Assembly: GCA_003138795.1 (NCBI GenBank)
Contig: PLHC01000046.1
Coordinates: 1-39,488, forward strand
Reading direction: 5' to 3'
Length of the DNA stretch: 39,488 bases
Source: Granulicella sp.
Lineage (GTDB): Bacteria > Acidobacteriota > Terriglobia > Terriglobales > Acidobacteriaceae
Below, one piece after another: positions 24,338 through 33,855 of this stretch. The notes beneath the pieces were generated by a model, which was not told the DNA's origin, ran no database searches, and was given only the letters and a program-made list of their open reading frames with translations. The stretch's first letter is position 1. Every line of letters starts with the position of its first letter. The position numbers were made by a program, and so were the translations under genes.

Positions 24338-25729
24338 ATGGATGAACGGCGAGCAGGATATGGCGGGTGGGCGGCGTTGGTGGCTGGTGGAATCTTGCGC
24401 CTGCTTTTTCTCCACTTCCACCCGCACGTTTTGGGCGACGGGCTAACCTATAGCGACCTTGCACACAATATGGTTGCACACCACATCTTCGGCTTCACCG
24501 GGAACATCATCCGTCCGACGTTGATTCGCCTGCCGGGATACCCATTGTTTCTTGCCGCGTGTTTTGTGGTCTTCGGTAACGCTAACTACCTCGCGGTGAT
24601 TTGGGTACAGATGGCGATCGACCTCGCGAGCTGCGCACTGCTGGGCGTATTGGCCTGGAGGCTGGCGGGCAGGCGAGCTGGCTTGATTACAGTGTGGCTT
24701 GCGGCGCTTTGCCCGTTTACCGCAAATTATTCGGTAGCTGTGCTCACCGAGCCTCTTAGCATCTTCTGCGTCGTTCTCGGATTCTTTTCGCTCGAGCGAT
24801 GGGACGCACACTGGCGGGCCGGACAGCGAGGGCTCGGTTGGGCTGTCGCGACTGGCTTCGCACTGTCGTTTGCCGTTCTGCTGCGGCCCGACCAGGGGTT
24901 GCTCACTGCTGCGATTGTTCCCGTGATGCTCTGGGCGGGCCTGAGGCATAGACATCAAAGCCTGGCGAACCGGTTGCTGCCAGCCACCGTGGCCTCTCTT
25001 GTCGTCCTGTTGCCGCTCCTAGTCTGGGCGGGGCGCAATTGGCGGACCTTTCACGTCATTCAGCCACTTGCACCGCGCTATGCCAATGATCCTGGCGAAA
25101 CCGTTCCTTATGGTTTTCAGCGCTGGTATCGCACCTGGGCGATCGACTATACGTCCACACTCGACGTCTACTGGAACTATGACGCTAGCCCACTGGATCT
25201 CGCGGATCTGCCGCCCAGGGCCTTCGACAGCGCCGAGCAGCTTGCTCAAACGCGCGCGCTTTACGCGCAGTACAACGAAGAAACCAGCGCTACACCGGCT
25301 TTCGATAAAGTATTCGCTCAAATAGCCGAGGAACGGATCGCCGATCACCCGTTCCGTTATTACGCAGTAATGCCGATGGCGCGAGAGTTAGACATGTGGC
25401 TGCGACCGCGGACGGAGCTGCTGCAAATGCCCATCGACTGGTGGGCGATTAGCTCGCATCCGAAACAATCTGCAGCGGAGATTGCCTACGCGCTGCTGAA
25501 CGCTGCCTACCTTGGATTGGCTATCGCAGGCATCTTCTGCTGGCGCGCGCGCAAATGGAGCGGGCGACGCGCTCTGGCATTTGCGATGCTCAGCTTTGCA
25601 GGACTTCGCTGCCTGCTGTTGTTGACGCTCGACAACTCTGAGCCACGCTACACTCTGGAGTGCTTTCCCATCGTGATTCTGCTGGCCAGCTTCGCGCTAG
25701 CTGGCAGGCGAATGCACTCTAGTGATTGA
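24338..25729 (+). CDS. GT39-like polytopic membrane glycosyltransferase
   Basis: A protein of 463 residues with about ten membrane helices. HPHVLGDGLTYSDLAHNM after the first helix resembles the acidic loop (D..Y..) of the ArnT/PMT family that uses polyprenyl-linked sugars. NIIRPTLIRLPGYPLFLA and RPDQGLL are typical of this group. The C-terminal part has short periplasmic loops (YNEETSATPAFDKVF). It lies divergently from the fused polysaccharide synthase, so it may add a sugar in the same envelope polymer pathway. Its stop overlaps the LolA-like gene by 11 bases, convergent. Exact donor and acceptor unknown. Confidence 0.78.
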   Translation: MDERRAGYGGWAALVAGGILRLLFLHFHPHVLGDGLTYSDLAHNMVAHHIFGFTGNIIRPTLIRLPGYPLFLAACFVVFGNANYLAVIWVQMAIDLASCALLGVLAWRLAGRRAGLITVWLAALCPFTANYSVAVLTEPLSIFCVVLGFFSLERWDAHWRAGQRGLGWAVATGFALSFAVLLRPDQGLLTAAIVPVMLWAGLRHRHQSLANRLLPATVASLVVLLPLLVWAGRNWRTFHVIQPLAPRYANDPGETVPYGFQRWYRTWAIDYTSTLDVYWNYDASPLDLADLPPRAFDSAEQLAQTRALYAQYNEETSATPAFDKVFAQIAEERIADHPFRYYAVMPMARELDMWLRPRTELLQMPIDWWAISSHPKQSAAEIAYALLNAAYLGLAIAGIFCWRARKWSGRRALAFAMLSFAGLRCLLLLTLDNSEPRYTLECFPIVILLASFALAGRRMHSSD

Positions 25730-26447
25730 CGACTGTAGTGTTGCGGTCTTTCTTGATAGCAAAGGCACCTTTGTTAATATTGCCGTTCACTTTGATGTGG
25801 GAGTAGTAGGCCGTTCTGTAGTCGCCTGACGCGGTGTAAAACTCCTGCTTGAGCGAGATGGCACGGGTGGGATCTACCCAGATGGTTATGTGCGTAAACA
25901 TGCTGTTGCCATCTGTGTTGCGGCTGGTGAGATCGAGCTTCTCTGTCATTACAGGTTGGCCGTCGTCAGACAACTTTTCGGGACCGAGATCCTTGATGTG
26001 CCAGGCGTGGTCGAGGTCGCTCCCTCTGCCGCCAAAGCCGAGCGTTAGAAACCCCTCGTACTGTGCCTGGTTGGCGCCTGCCTGCAGCACCGTAATCTGG
26101 TCAATGCCAGGGTCGAACATCTGAAGAGTGGCCGCCTTGTACTGGATGACCTTATCAATCTTCGATTTCGATGCGGAATTTGGATTCAAGACGATTGCGC
26201 CCATGTTGATTGAGGTTCCATTGCGCTCGAAATAGATGGATCCATTCTGAGTGCTGGTGTCATGAACGACTCGTTCATAGTAGTCCCAGCGGAAGTCGGC
26301 GCGGGCGTTCACAAAGCGCTCGCTGGCAGCGTCCAGCTGCTTTAGCAGCACAGTCAGCTGCGGCGAGTTCGCCTGCGCGGACATCGAGTGAGGAAGGGCT
26401 GCTGTGAGCGCGAGGATTACGACCAGCAAGCTACGATGATGCTTCAT
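25719..26447 (-). CDS. Secreted LolA-like outer-membrane lipoprotein-sorting protein
   Basis: A protein of 242 residues with a signal peptide (MKHHRSLLVVILALTAALPHSMSAQ). Body: LLKQLDAASERFVNARADFRWDYYERVV, then NGSIYFERN and beta strands such as ITIWVDPTRAISLKQEFYTASGDYRTAYYSHI, which resemble the half-barrel of LolA/LppX-type lipid carriers. It has no lipobox. Likely a periplasmic protein that carries lipids or lipoproteins; not proven. CAGGAGTTCCATTTC places AGGAG well before the ATG at 26447. Confidence 0.78.
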   Translation of the reverse strand: MKHHRSLLVVILALTAALPHSMSAQANSPQLTVLLKQLDAASERFVNARADFRWDYYERVVHDTSTQNGSIYFERNGTSINMGAIVLNPNSASKSKIDKVIQYKAATLQMFDPGIDQITVLQAGANQAQYEGFLTLGFGGRGSDLDHAWHIKDLGPEKLSDDGQPVMTEKLDLTSRNTDGNSMFTHITIWVDPTRAISLKQEFYTASGDYRTAYYSHIKVNGNINKGAFAIKKDRNTTVVNH

Positions 26448-26518
26448 GAAATGGAACTCCTGAATAGGTTCATTTAGATGGCGCAGCTCCGCAAACGTCG
26501 CCTGAAAGGCGGGCGATC

Positions 26519-26896
26519 TTAGCGGATAACAGTGGCATCGTAGGCGACGATGTGCCCTTTTGTGTCCAGCACGGGTGTGTACTTCTGCAAGGTGACTTCT
26601 CCGCCAATCGGTTCGACGACATTGAGAATGGCGGCCTTGATTTCGGGGTCGGTCTTGGCGCCATGCAGGTCGTCTACGCGAATCTCATAGACAAAGCGCG
26701 CCTCATTTTCGGGGCCTTGCTGCACTTTGACGAGCACCTCGCTGTGCTGCAGCGGGACTATCTTTACCGGTTTCTCTTTGAAATCGATGAAGCGCGGCGA
26801 CACAAAGAGGAAGAGCAGAATCAGCGTCACCATGATGTCGTAGTGAAAGCTGCCACGCTCATATGTCCAGAAGAAGTAACTGCGTAAAAGCTTCAT
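26519..26896 (-). CDS. Conserved membrane-anchored protein linked to serS
   Basis: A protein of 125 residues with one N-terminal hydrophobic segment (IMVTLILLFLFVSPRF, residues 21-36) and a following soluble domain (VKIVPLQHSEVLVKV, AAILNVVEPIGGEV). The first 20 residues, KLLRSYFFWTYERGSFHYD, are basic and aromatic. Function not recognised. Its ATG overlaps the serS stop by four bases (ATGA), so it is translationally coupled to serS. Confidence 0.75.
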   Translation of the reverse strand: MKLLRSYFFWTYERGSFHYDIMVTLILLFLFVSPRFIDFKEKPVKIVPLQHSEVLVKVQQGPENEARFVYEIRVDDLHGAKTDPEIKAAILNVVEPIGGEVTLQKYTPVLDTKGHIVAYDATVIR

Positions 26897-28224
26897 AGCG
26901 CACGCCCCAGCGACTGCCTGGTAATTACCGTTGCTCCGTTCATGTAGGGCTGTAACGCCTCGGGAATGCGCACCGAGCCGTCCGCTTGCTGGTAGTTTTC
27001 GAGGATCGCCAGATAGGTGCGACCGACCGCCAGTCCGCTGCCATTGAGCGTGTGGACGAACTCCGCCTTCTTTGCGCCCTCGGGCTTGTACCGGATATTC
27101 GCACGGCGTGCCTGGAAGCTCTCAAAGTTCGAGCACGAAGAGATCTCGCGGTAGGTCTGCTGGCCGGGAACCCATACTTCGAGGTCGTAGGTCTTCGCGG
27201 AGGCAAAGCCCATATCACCGGTGCAGAGCAGCATGCGCCGGTAGGGAAGTCCAAGCCGCTCGAGCACCGTTTCGGCGTGACGCGTCAGCAGTTCGTGCTG
27301 CTCGTAGGAATCTTCCGGACGTGTGAACTTTACCAGTTCGACCTTCTGAAACTGATGCTGGCGAATCATGCCACGCGTGTCCTTGCCGTGGGATCCGGCT
27401 TCGGAACGGTAGCAGGACGTATACGCGGCAAATGAGATCGGGCCTGCGGAGAGATCGATGGTTTCATCGCGAAAGATATTGGTTACGGGAACTTCGGCCG
27501 TAGGAATCATCCAGTGGTCGTTCTCCTGCAACTGGCCCGGTATATAGGGCCCCTTGTCATCGCAGTGGAAGAGGTCTTCGGCGAATTTTGGCAACTGGCC
27601 TGTGCCGAAGAGAGAGCGGGAATTCACCAGGCTTGGCGGCAATACTTCGACGTATCCATGCTCGCGGGTGTGCAGGTCCAGCATGAAGTTTGCCAGCGTG
27701 CGCTCCAGTTTTGCGCCCGAACCGAACTGGAGGACGAAGCGTGCTCCGGAGATCTTGGCTGCGCGCTCGAAGTCGAGGATCCCGAGTTGCTCGCCGATCT
27801 CCCAGTGCGGCTTGGCAGGGAAGTCGAAGGCGGTAGGCTCTCCCCAGGTCTTCTGGCAGACGTTGTCGTGCTCGGAGGTTCCGGCGGGAACGTCGTCGTG
27901 GGGAAGGTTGGGAATGGACGCCAGCAACTCGCGCAGCTTGAGGTCGGCATCGGCGGCGAGCGCTTCGAGTTGCTCGGTCTTCTCCTTCAGCGCGGAGGTT
28001 TGCGCGCCGATGAGCGCGACGTCGCCGCCCTCGCGCTTCAAGCGTCCGAACTCGGCAGAGAGCGCGTTGCGCTGGGACTTGAGCGTCTCAGCCTCGGTGA
28101 TGGCCGAACGCCGCTCGATATCGAGGCTGTAGAATCCGTTGAGCAGCGACGGGTCTGCGCCGCGCAGACGGAGTTTTTCTTCGACAAGCGGGAAATTCGC
28201 CCGGACAAAAGCCAGATCGTGCAT
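26893..28224 (-). CDS. serS: Seryl-tRNA synthetase
   Basis: A class II synthetase of 443 residues. The N-terminal coiled-coil tRNA arm (about 28-100) is visible. Motif 2 reads FAAYTSCYRSEAGSHGKDTRGMIRQHQFQKVE and motif 3 reads GLAVGRTYLAILENYQ. The serine-specific TAEVP is present as IPTAEVPVTN. Length is normal. A TAAAAT box ends 8 bases before the ATG at 28224, suggesting a leaderless transcript. It is divergent from the PafA-like gene. Confidence 0.97.
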   Translation of the reverse strand: MHDLAFVRANFPLVEEKLRLRGADPSLLNGFYSLDIERRSAITEAETLKSQRNALSAEFGRLKREGGDVALIGAQTSALKEKTEQLEALAADADLKLRELLASIPNLPHDDVPAGTSEHDNVCQKTWGEPTAFDFPAKPHWEIGEQLGILDFERAAKISGARFVLQFGSGAKLERTLANFMLDLHTREHGYVEVLPPSLVNSRSLFGTGQLPKFAEDLFHCDDKGPYIPGQLQENDHWMIPTAEVPVTNIFRDETIDLSAGPISFAAYTSCYRSEAGSHGKDTRGMIRQHQFQKVELVKFTRPEDSYEQHELLTRHAETVLERLGLPYRRMLLCTGDMGFASAKTYDLEVWVPGQQTYREISSCSNFESFQARRANIRYKPEGAKKAEFVHTLNGSGLAVGRTYLAILENYQQADGSVRIPEALQPYMNGATVITRQSLGRAL

Positions 28225-28232
28225 ATTTGTTT

Positions 28233-28238
28233 ATTTTA
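28233..28238 (-). promoter_or_regulatory. Putative -10 box of serS (leaderless type)
   Basis: TAAAAT on the minus strand, ending 8 bases before the serS ATG. No ribosome binding site lies in the AAACAAAT between them. Confidence 0.5.
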
Positions 28239-28281
28239 GCTTGGCGCGATGGATTGAGACGTCCGGGTCACACTTCGCGGC

Positions 28282-28287
28282 TATACT
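28282..28287 (+). promoter_or_regulatory. Putative -10 box of the PafA-like gene
   Basis: TATACT on the plus strand, ending 7 bases before the ATG at 28295. The gap CTTGCGC lacks a Shine-Dalgarno sequence. Confidence 0.5.
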
Positions 28288-28294
28288 CTTGCGC

Positions 28295-29956
28295 ATGAAC
28301 AAGCGCTTCCTCCCGCTCCTCCTCACCGTTGCCCTGGCTGCGACAGCATTCACCCCCACCGCCTTTGCCAGTGCCTACGATGCGAAGCCCAAGCTCGTGG
28401 TGATTCTCGTACTCGACCAGTTTCGCGGAGATTATCTCGACCGTTTCCGGGCGGACTTCAAGACGCCGAACGGCTTCAACCTCTTTCTGAAGCGCGGCGC
28501 CTACTTTCCCGAGTGCTACTACGACTACGCGAACACCATGACCGCACCGGGGCACTCAACGATTGGCACCGGAGCCTATACCAATGGGCACAATATCGCG
28601 GTCAACGACTGGTGGGACCTCAGCCGGTCGGCCAAGCACTCGTTTTCCTCGGTGGACGATCCCGACTATCCGTTGGTGGGCGCATCGAGCGGAGCTGAAT
28701 CAGGGGCCTCGCCGCGCAATGAGCTGGCTTCGACGCTGGGGGATGAAGTTGTGCTTGGGACTGCAGGCAAAGCCAAGCTCTTCGGGATATCCCTGAAAGA
28801 CCGCGCGGCCATCCTTACCTCTGGCCATGCGGCGCAGGGCGCGTACTGGATCGACCATGCTACGGGGCACTTCGAGAGCTCGCAGTACTACATGAAGGCG
28901 CTGCCAGCGTGGGTGGCTCAATTCAACAGCAAGGGGCGTCCCGAGCAGGCGCGCAAGGAGGCGGGAGCTGCTGAGGGCGACTTTTACGCGAAGGTCGGCG
29001 ACTCGCCGGCAGCCGTCAGCTACCAGCTCGACTTCGCAAAGGCCCTGATCGCCAACGAAGGTTTGGGCAAGGATGATGTCACCGATGTGCTGACGATCAG
29101 CATCTCGTCGACGGACATTCTCGGCCATGAGGTTGGCCCGGACTCCCCCCGGCAGCGCCAGATGATCGACGCCGTGGATGTGGATCTGAACGACTTCTTC
29201 AACTTCCTGCAGGAGCACGTGGACGGCGGGCTGGACAACGTCTGGGTGTCGCTGACCGGCGATCACGGCGTTGCTCCCTCGCCCTCGCTGGCCGCACGGG
29301 AGGGAATGCCGGCGGCGTCGTTTTCCTCCGGTGCGCTGGACGCCGAGCTTGATCGCGAGCTTAGCGCGCGATTTTCGCCGAAACAGCCGGAACAGTTCAT
29401 TCTGGGCGGCGAACTGCCGTACATCCAGCTCGATGCGAGGGCGTTTCAACGGTTCTCGGTGAATGAAGGCGACGCCGAGGCGCTGGTTGCGGAGATCCTG
29501 CCCGGGGCGCTCGACGCTACCCAGCCGGCCGCGCTGAAGGCCGATCCCAACAGCCGCGCGCTCAGGCCGGCAACCTTGCGGCGCATCTACACGAAGGTGC
29601 AGATCGCGGCCGGCAGCCTGCCCGACACCGAGGAGGGCCGGCTGATTCTGCACAGCTACACCACAAATGGAGGCTGGTGGGTGATGGTGTCGCCGGGGAT
29701 GTATCAGATGTCCGGCTTCGCGTCCGCAGGAACCACGCACTACAGTCCCTACTCGTACGACCGGCACGTTCCGCTGGCGTTCTTCGGCACGCCGTTTGTG
29801 CCGGGAACGTACCTGGAGCGGACGGCCCCGGTGGACATTGCGGCTACGTTCGCGGCGCTGCTGCGGGTGAACCAGCCGTCGGCGTGCGTGGGGCGGGTGG
29901 TGACGGAGGCACTGAAGCCGTCGGAATCGGCAACGCCGCAATCCGCGGGCCGGTAG
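28295..29956 (+). CDS. Secreted PafA-like alkaline phosphatase/phosphodiesterase
   Basis: A protein of 553 residues with a signal peptide (MNKRFLPLLLTVALAATAFTPTAFAS). Alkaline phosphatase superfamily: metal Asp41 in LDQFRGDYLDR, candidate nucleophile Thr83 in NTMTAPGHST (T-x-x-G-H as in PafA), SSTDILGHEVGPDS and GDHGVAPSP carrying the other Asp/His ligands. It is periplasmic or secreted and hydrolyses phosphomonoesters or diesters. A longer frame upstream would overlap serS. Separated by 50 bases from purH. Confidence 0.92.
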   Translation: MNKRFLPLLLTVALAATAFTPTAFASAYDAKPKLVVILVLDQFRGDYLDRFRADFKTPNGFNLFLKRGAYFPECYYDYANTMTAPGHSTIGTGAYTNGHNIAVNDWWDLSRSAKHSFSSVDDPDYPLVGASSGAESGASPRNELASTLGDEVVLGTAGKAKLFGISLKDRAAILTSGHAAQGAYWIDHATGHFESSQYYMKALPAWVAQFNSKGRPEQARKEAGAAEGDFYAKVGDSPAAVSYQLDFAKALIANEGLGKDDVTDVLTISISSTDILGHEVGPDSPRQRQMIDAVDVDLNDFFNFLQEHVDGGLDNVWVSLTGDHGVAPSPSLAAREGMPAASFSSGALDAELDRELSARFSPKQPEQFILGGELPYIQLDARAFQRFSVNEGDAEALVAEILPGALDATQPAALKADPNSRALRPATLRRIYTKVQIAAGSLPDTEEGRLILHSYTTNGGWWVMVSPGMYQMSGFASAGTTHYSPYSYDRHVPLAFFGTPFVPGTYLERTAPVDIAATFAALLRVNQPSACVGRVVTEALKPSESATPQSAGR

Positions 29957-29990
29957 ACCCAGAGCCCAGTCGTCCACAGGGTCATTAGCG

Positions 29991-29996
29991 TAAAAT
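29991..29996 (+). promoter_or_regulatory. Putative -10 box of purH
   Basis: TAAAAT ends 9 bases before the purH ATG at 30006. A GGAAG in between also gives a weak ribosome site. Confidence 0.42.
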
Positions 29997-30005
29997 CGGA
30001 AGAAT

Positions 30006-31625
30006 ATGAGCGATTTAAAGGCTATTCGACGTGCCCTGTTGTCCGTGACCGACAAGACAGGGGTAGTGGAGTTTGCAGGAGTACTGGCCGGTCTTGGCGT
30101 GGAACTGGTGTCGACCGGTGGAACGGCCAAGGCGTTGCGCGACGCGGGCCTTACGGTGCGCGATGTCGCCGAGCTGACGGGCTTTCCCGAGATGCTCGAT
30201 GGCCGCGTGAAGACGCTGCATCCGGGTGTCCATGGGGGGATTCTGCACCGCCGCGACCATCCCGATCATGTTGCTGCGGTGGCTGAGCACGGCATCGCTC
30301 CGATCGACATGGTGGTTGTAAACCTTTATGCGTTTGAAAAAACGGCGGCGCGCGAAGGTGTGACAACGCCCGAGCTGATCGAGAACATAGATATCGGTGG
30401 CCCATCGATGCTCCGTTCTGCGGCGAAGAATTTTGCCGACGTGGCCGTGGTTTCCAGTGCAGCGGACTACCCGGCACTCACCGAAGAACTCAAGGCGAAT
30501 GGCGGCAAACTGAGCCTCGAAACGCGCTGGCGTCTGGCGCGTGCAGCCTTTGCAACGACCGCGGCATACGACTCTGCAATTGCTACGACCCTCGAGGCTC
30601 TACCCGCCGATCCCGCTGCTCTACCCGCCGATCCCGCCGCGCTACCCGATGATTCCGCTGTTGCGACTGCGGCGCCGGCTCTGCCAGGGGTGCTGCGCAT
30701 CTCGGCGACGCTCAAGAACTCGTTACGCTATGGGGAAAACCCCCATCAGGCTGCCGCGGTGTACACCGATGGCTCCAGGAAGGGCATTGCGAATGCCGAG
30801 CAGTTGCAGGGAAAAGAGCTTAGCTACAACAATCTGGTCGATCTGGATGCATGCTGGGCGCTGGTAAGCGAGTTCGAACAGACTGCCGTAGTGATCATCA
30901 AGCACACCAACCCCTGTGGTGTAGGCCAGGGCACTACCGTCGAGCAGGCGTATCTTCGCGCCCTCGAAGCCGACCCGGTGTCGTCCTTCGGCGGTGTGAT
31001 TGGCGTAAACCGCGTGGTTGACGGTCCCGCAGCGATCGAGATGGCCAAGTTGTTCGTGGAGGCCATTGTCGCTCCGGGATTCACCCCCGAAGCCCTGGCA
31101 GCGCTCCGTACAAAGAAGAATTTGCGCGTCCTTCGTATCGAGCCCACATCGCCGGCCAGAGTTCTCAAACAGATATCCGGCGGTTTTCTACTGCAGGATG
31201 AGGATCGCGCGCCGGTTACTGCCGGCACGCTTACCTATCCCACCGCGCGTAAGCCTACGCCGGATGAGACAGCCGCCCTGCTCTTCGCCTGGAAGGTCTG
31301 CAAGCATGTGAAGTCGAATGCCATCGTCTACGCGCGGCTGCAAGAAGGATTCGGACAGACGGTCGGCATCGGTGCCGGGCAGATGAGCCGCGTCGATGCG
31401 GCTCGCTTTGGAGCGATGAAGGCCGCGCTCCCGCTGGTGGGCACAGTTGCCGCCTCGGACGCCTTTTTCCCCTTCCCGGATGGGGTTGAGGCCATTGCCA
31501 ATGCAGGCGCAACGGCCATTATCCAGCCTGGCGGTTCGGTGCGGGATGCCGAGGTGATTGCGGCAGCGGATCGGCTTGGCATAGCCATGGCATTCACCGG
31601 AATCCGCCACTTCCGACACGGATAG
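30006..31625 (+). CDS. purH: Bifunctional AICAR transformylase/IMP cyclohydrolase PurH
   Basis: A protein of 539 residues that catalyses the last two steps of IMP synthesis. The N-terminal MGS-like cyclohydrolase domain has [20 protein letters not shown] and [14 protein letters not shown]. The C-terminal transformylase has [19 protein letters not shown] and SFGGVIG; AFFPFPD occurs near the end. Between the two domains is an Ala/Pro/Asp insert with tandem ALPADPA repeats (residues 198-220) that is slightly unusual. It is a little longer than the common 510-529 residues because of this insert. Confidence 0.96.
   Translation: MSDLKAIRRALLSVTDKTGVVEFAGVLAGLGVELVSTGGTAKALRDAGLTVRDVAELTGFPEMLDGRVKTLHPGVHGGILHRRDHPDHVAAVAEHGIAPIDMVVVNLYAFEKTAAREGVTTPELIENIDIGGPSMLRSAAKNFADVAVVSSAADYPALTEELKANGGKLSLETRWRLARAAFATTAAYDSAIATTLEALPADPAALPADPAALPDDSAVATAAPALPGVLRISATLKNSLRYGENPHQAAAVYTDGSRKGIANAEQLQGKELSYNNLVDLDACWALVSEFEQTAVVIIKHTNPCGVGQGTTVEQAYLRALEADPVSSFGGVIGVNRVVDGPAAIEMAKLFVEAIVAPGFTPEALAALRTKKNLRVLRIEPTSPARVLKQISGGFLLQDEDRAPVTAGTLTYPTARKPTPDETAALLFAWKVCKHVKSNAIVYARLQEGFGQTVGIGAGQMSRVDAARFGAMKAALPLVGTVAASDAFFPFPDGVEAIANAGATAIIQPGGSVRDAEVIAAADRLGIAMAFTGIRHFRHG
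30597..30655 (+). repeat. In-frame tandem repeat inside purH
   Basis: About three 21-bp units with the pattern GCTCTACCCGCCGATCCC encode [21 protein letters not shown]. The third unit has diverged. The frame is kept, so copy number changes add or remove seven residues in the linker between the two enzyme domains. Confidence 0.85.
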
Positions 31626-31730
31626 CTCACTGCTGGACTGTCGCGTTCGCACGTTCGCATCCAAACCCTGTAATGTACCGTCTAAGGTGATAGAACGAGC
31701 GATGCCAACGCGTCTTTCCAGGACCCATCC

Positions 31731-33785
31731 ATGAGCCGAATCCGCCGCACAACCCTCCTGTCTCTAGCCGTCGCCGCACTCTGTGCGCCGATGACCGGGG
31801 GTGCGCAGTCCGCTACTTCCGCTCAGCCCGCCGACCACGCAGCGTCCTATTACCACTACGGCCTGGCAAAGATCTATGAGAACCAGGCTGAAGCGTCGGG
31901 CCGACAGGACACGGCGACACAGGCTATCGAGCAGTACAAACTGGCCCTTGATGCGGATCCTGACTCTCGCATTCTGCAGGACGGCATCGCGAACCTGTAT
32001 TTTCGGCTCGGCCGAATCCGCGAGGCGGTCGCGGCTGCTCAGGATCAGATAACCAAACACTCCGATGACATTGATGCCCACCTGCTGCTCGGTCGCGTCT
32101 ATCTCCGGACGCTCGGGGATGGTCAAGGCCCGCAGGCGGCCCAGATACTCCAGGCAGCGATCAAGGAATATGAAACGATCGTGCAACTTAAGCCCGGCGA
32201 TCTGGAGAACAGGCTGCTGCTCGGTCAACTGTATGGCCTGAATCATGACTCTGCCAAGGCCGAGGAGCAGTTCAAGGCAGCGCAGAAGATTGATGGTAGC
32301 AACGAGGAGGTTGTGCTCAACATCGCACGTCAATACTCCGAGCAAGGCGATCTCGATCGCGCCGCGAAGGTGATCGCCGATGTGCCCGAGGGCGATCGCA
32401 CGGGTCGCATGGACTTCGCGCTTGCAGAGTTGTACGACCAATTGAAGCGGCCCAAGGATGCAGCGGCGGCTTACCAGGCTGCGCTCGACGAAGATCCGGA
32501 CAATACCGATGCAAAGCGCGGTCTTGCTGCGGCCCTCGCGGCGTCGGGACAGGTCGATGCCGCGGCGAAGATCAACGCGGAGATTCTGGGAACAGACCCG
32601 CAGGATACGCAGGCGCTTATCCGCGAGGCTGAGATTCAGAGACAAAAGGGCGAATATGAGCAGGCTCTGGCGACTTTGAAGAAGGCCGAGGCGCTTGTCT
32701 CTGATGGCGGCGATCCGGAGCTCACTTATAACGAAGCACTGGTGTACGACGCTCTGGGCCGTTTCGATGATGCCATCAAGACGCTGAAGCAGTTGCTGGT
32801 TGCAACGGCATCGCCGGACGGGAAGTATACGGCCGGGGCCCAGGGCAATCGCTCTGTCTTTCTCGGCCTGCTTGGAAATATTGCGCGCCAGGCGGGCGAA
32901 ACTGGGCAGGCCATCGTCGCCTATCAGCAGATGGCCGATCTGGGTGGTGACTATGTGTCGCGTGCGAGCGATTCGGAAGTGGATGCCTATCGCGACGCAC
33001 ATCAGTGGGCGAAAGCCCTGCAGGTTGCAGCGGATGCCGCCAAGGCGATGCCCTCCAATCATGACGTTCAACTCACCTATGCGCGTCAGCTAGCGGACTC
33101 CGGCAAGGTAGAGGAAGGCCTCAAACTAGCTGCGGCACAGTTGACCGGAACCCCCGACGATCGTGAGGTCTATTTCGATCTGGCGGATATGGATGTGCGC
33201 GCCAAGCGTTGGAAGGACGCCTCGCTCGCGTTTGACAAGGCAGAGGCCCTGGCAACCAAACCTGAAGACAAAGTCTTCCTGTACTACTTCCGTGGCGACG
33301 CCGCACTGCGGGAGAAGCTCTACGATGAGGCTGAGCTGGAGTTTCGCAAGGGCCTGGCGATCGACCCCGATAACGCATCACTCGAAAATGATCTGGGCTA
33401 CATGTACGCCGACCGTGGAATTAAGCTTGACGATGCAGTTGCCATGCTCAAGAAGGCCGTAGCCTTCGATCCGCAGAATTATGCTTACCTCGATTCACTC
33501 GCCTGGGCTTACTACAAGCAGGGGCAGTATGCGATGGCCGAAGATTACGAGCGCAAAGCCGCCCTCCGGATGCCGAACGACCCAACGCTACTTGACCATC
33601 TGGGTGAGATCGAAGCCCGGAATGGGAAGCTGCAGCAGGCCATTGTGGACTGGCAGAAGTCGTTGCAGGAATACTCGACATCTCTTGCTCCCGACGCTGA
33701 CCCGGCCGACGTCGCGAAGGTCCAGCACAAACTCGAGAGAGCCCGTGTACGGTTGGCCCACTCCGGCAGCACGCCGGCAAAGTAA
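31731..33785 (+). CDS. Secreted TPR-repeat protein
   Basis: A protein of 684 residues. A signal peptide (MSRIRRTTLLSLAVAALCAPMTGGAQS) is followed by at least ten TPR-like helix pairs throughout (for example GLAKIYENQAEASGRQ, KDAAAAYQAALDEDPDNT, DLGYMYADRGIKLDDAV, EHLGEIEARNGKLQQAI). It is probably a periplasmic or outer-membrane scaffold. AGGA lies 9 bases before the ATG at 31731. It is 105 bases after purH, on the same strand. No enzymatic motif is seen. Confidence 0.88.
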   Translation: MSRIRRTTLLSLAVAALCAPMTGGAQSATSAQPADHAASYYHYGLAKIYENQAEASGRQDTATQAIEQYKLALDADPDSRILQDGIANLYFRLGRIREAVAAAQDQITKHSDDIDAHLLLGRVYLRTLGDGQGPQAAQILQAAIKEYETIVQLKPGDLENRLLLGQLYGLNHDSAKAEEQFKAAQKIDGSNEEVVLNIARQYSEQGDLDRAAKVIADVPEGDRTGRMDFALAELYDQLKRPKDAAAAYQAALDEDPDNTDAKRGLAAALAASGQVDAAAKINAEILGTDPQDTQALIREAEIQRQKGEYEQALATLKKAEALVSDGGDPELTYNEALVYDALGRFDDAIKTLKQLLVATASPDGKYTAGAQGNRSVFLGLLGNIARQAGETGQAIVAYQQMADLGGDYVSRASDSEVDAYRDAHQWAKALQVAADAAKAMPSNHDVQLTYARQLADSGKVEEGLKLAAAQLTGTPDDREVYFDLADMDVRAKRWKDASLAFDKAEALATKPEDKVFLYYFRGDAALREKLYDEAELEFRKGLAIDPDNASLENDLGYMYADRGIKLDDAVAMLKKAVAFDPQNYAYLDSLAWAYYKQGQYAMAEDYERKAALRMPNDPTLLDHLGEIEARNGKLQQAIVDWQKSLQEYSTSLAPDADPADVAKVQHKLERARVRLAHSGSTPAK

Positions 33786-33841
33786 TAAGAGGATTTCGAT
33801 TAGGCTGCATCCAGCAATGGCTCATGCCGGCGGAATCACGC

Positions 33842-33847
33842 TAAACT
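33842..33847 (+). promoter_or_regulatory. Putative -10 box of the HD-domain gene
   Basis: TAAACT ends 8 bases before the ATG at 33856. AAAGGT in between may be a ribosome site, so leaderless status is uncertain. Confidence 0.4.
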
Positions 33848-33855
33848 CAAAGGTA

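Noticed and set aside
28700-30130. A 476-residue minus-strand frame opposite the PafA-like gene
   Set aside because: Antisense to a conserved enzyme; its sequence is Arg/Pro/His-rich with no domain.
31764-33071. A 435-residue open frame on the minus strand, opposite the TPR gene
   Set aside because: It is antisense to a clear signal-peptide TPR protein, has no recognisable domain and is Arg/Leu/Ile-biased as shadow frames in GC-rich DNA are.
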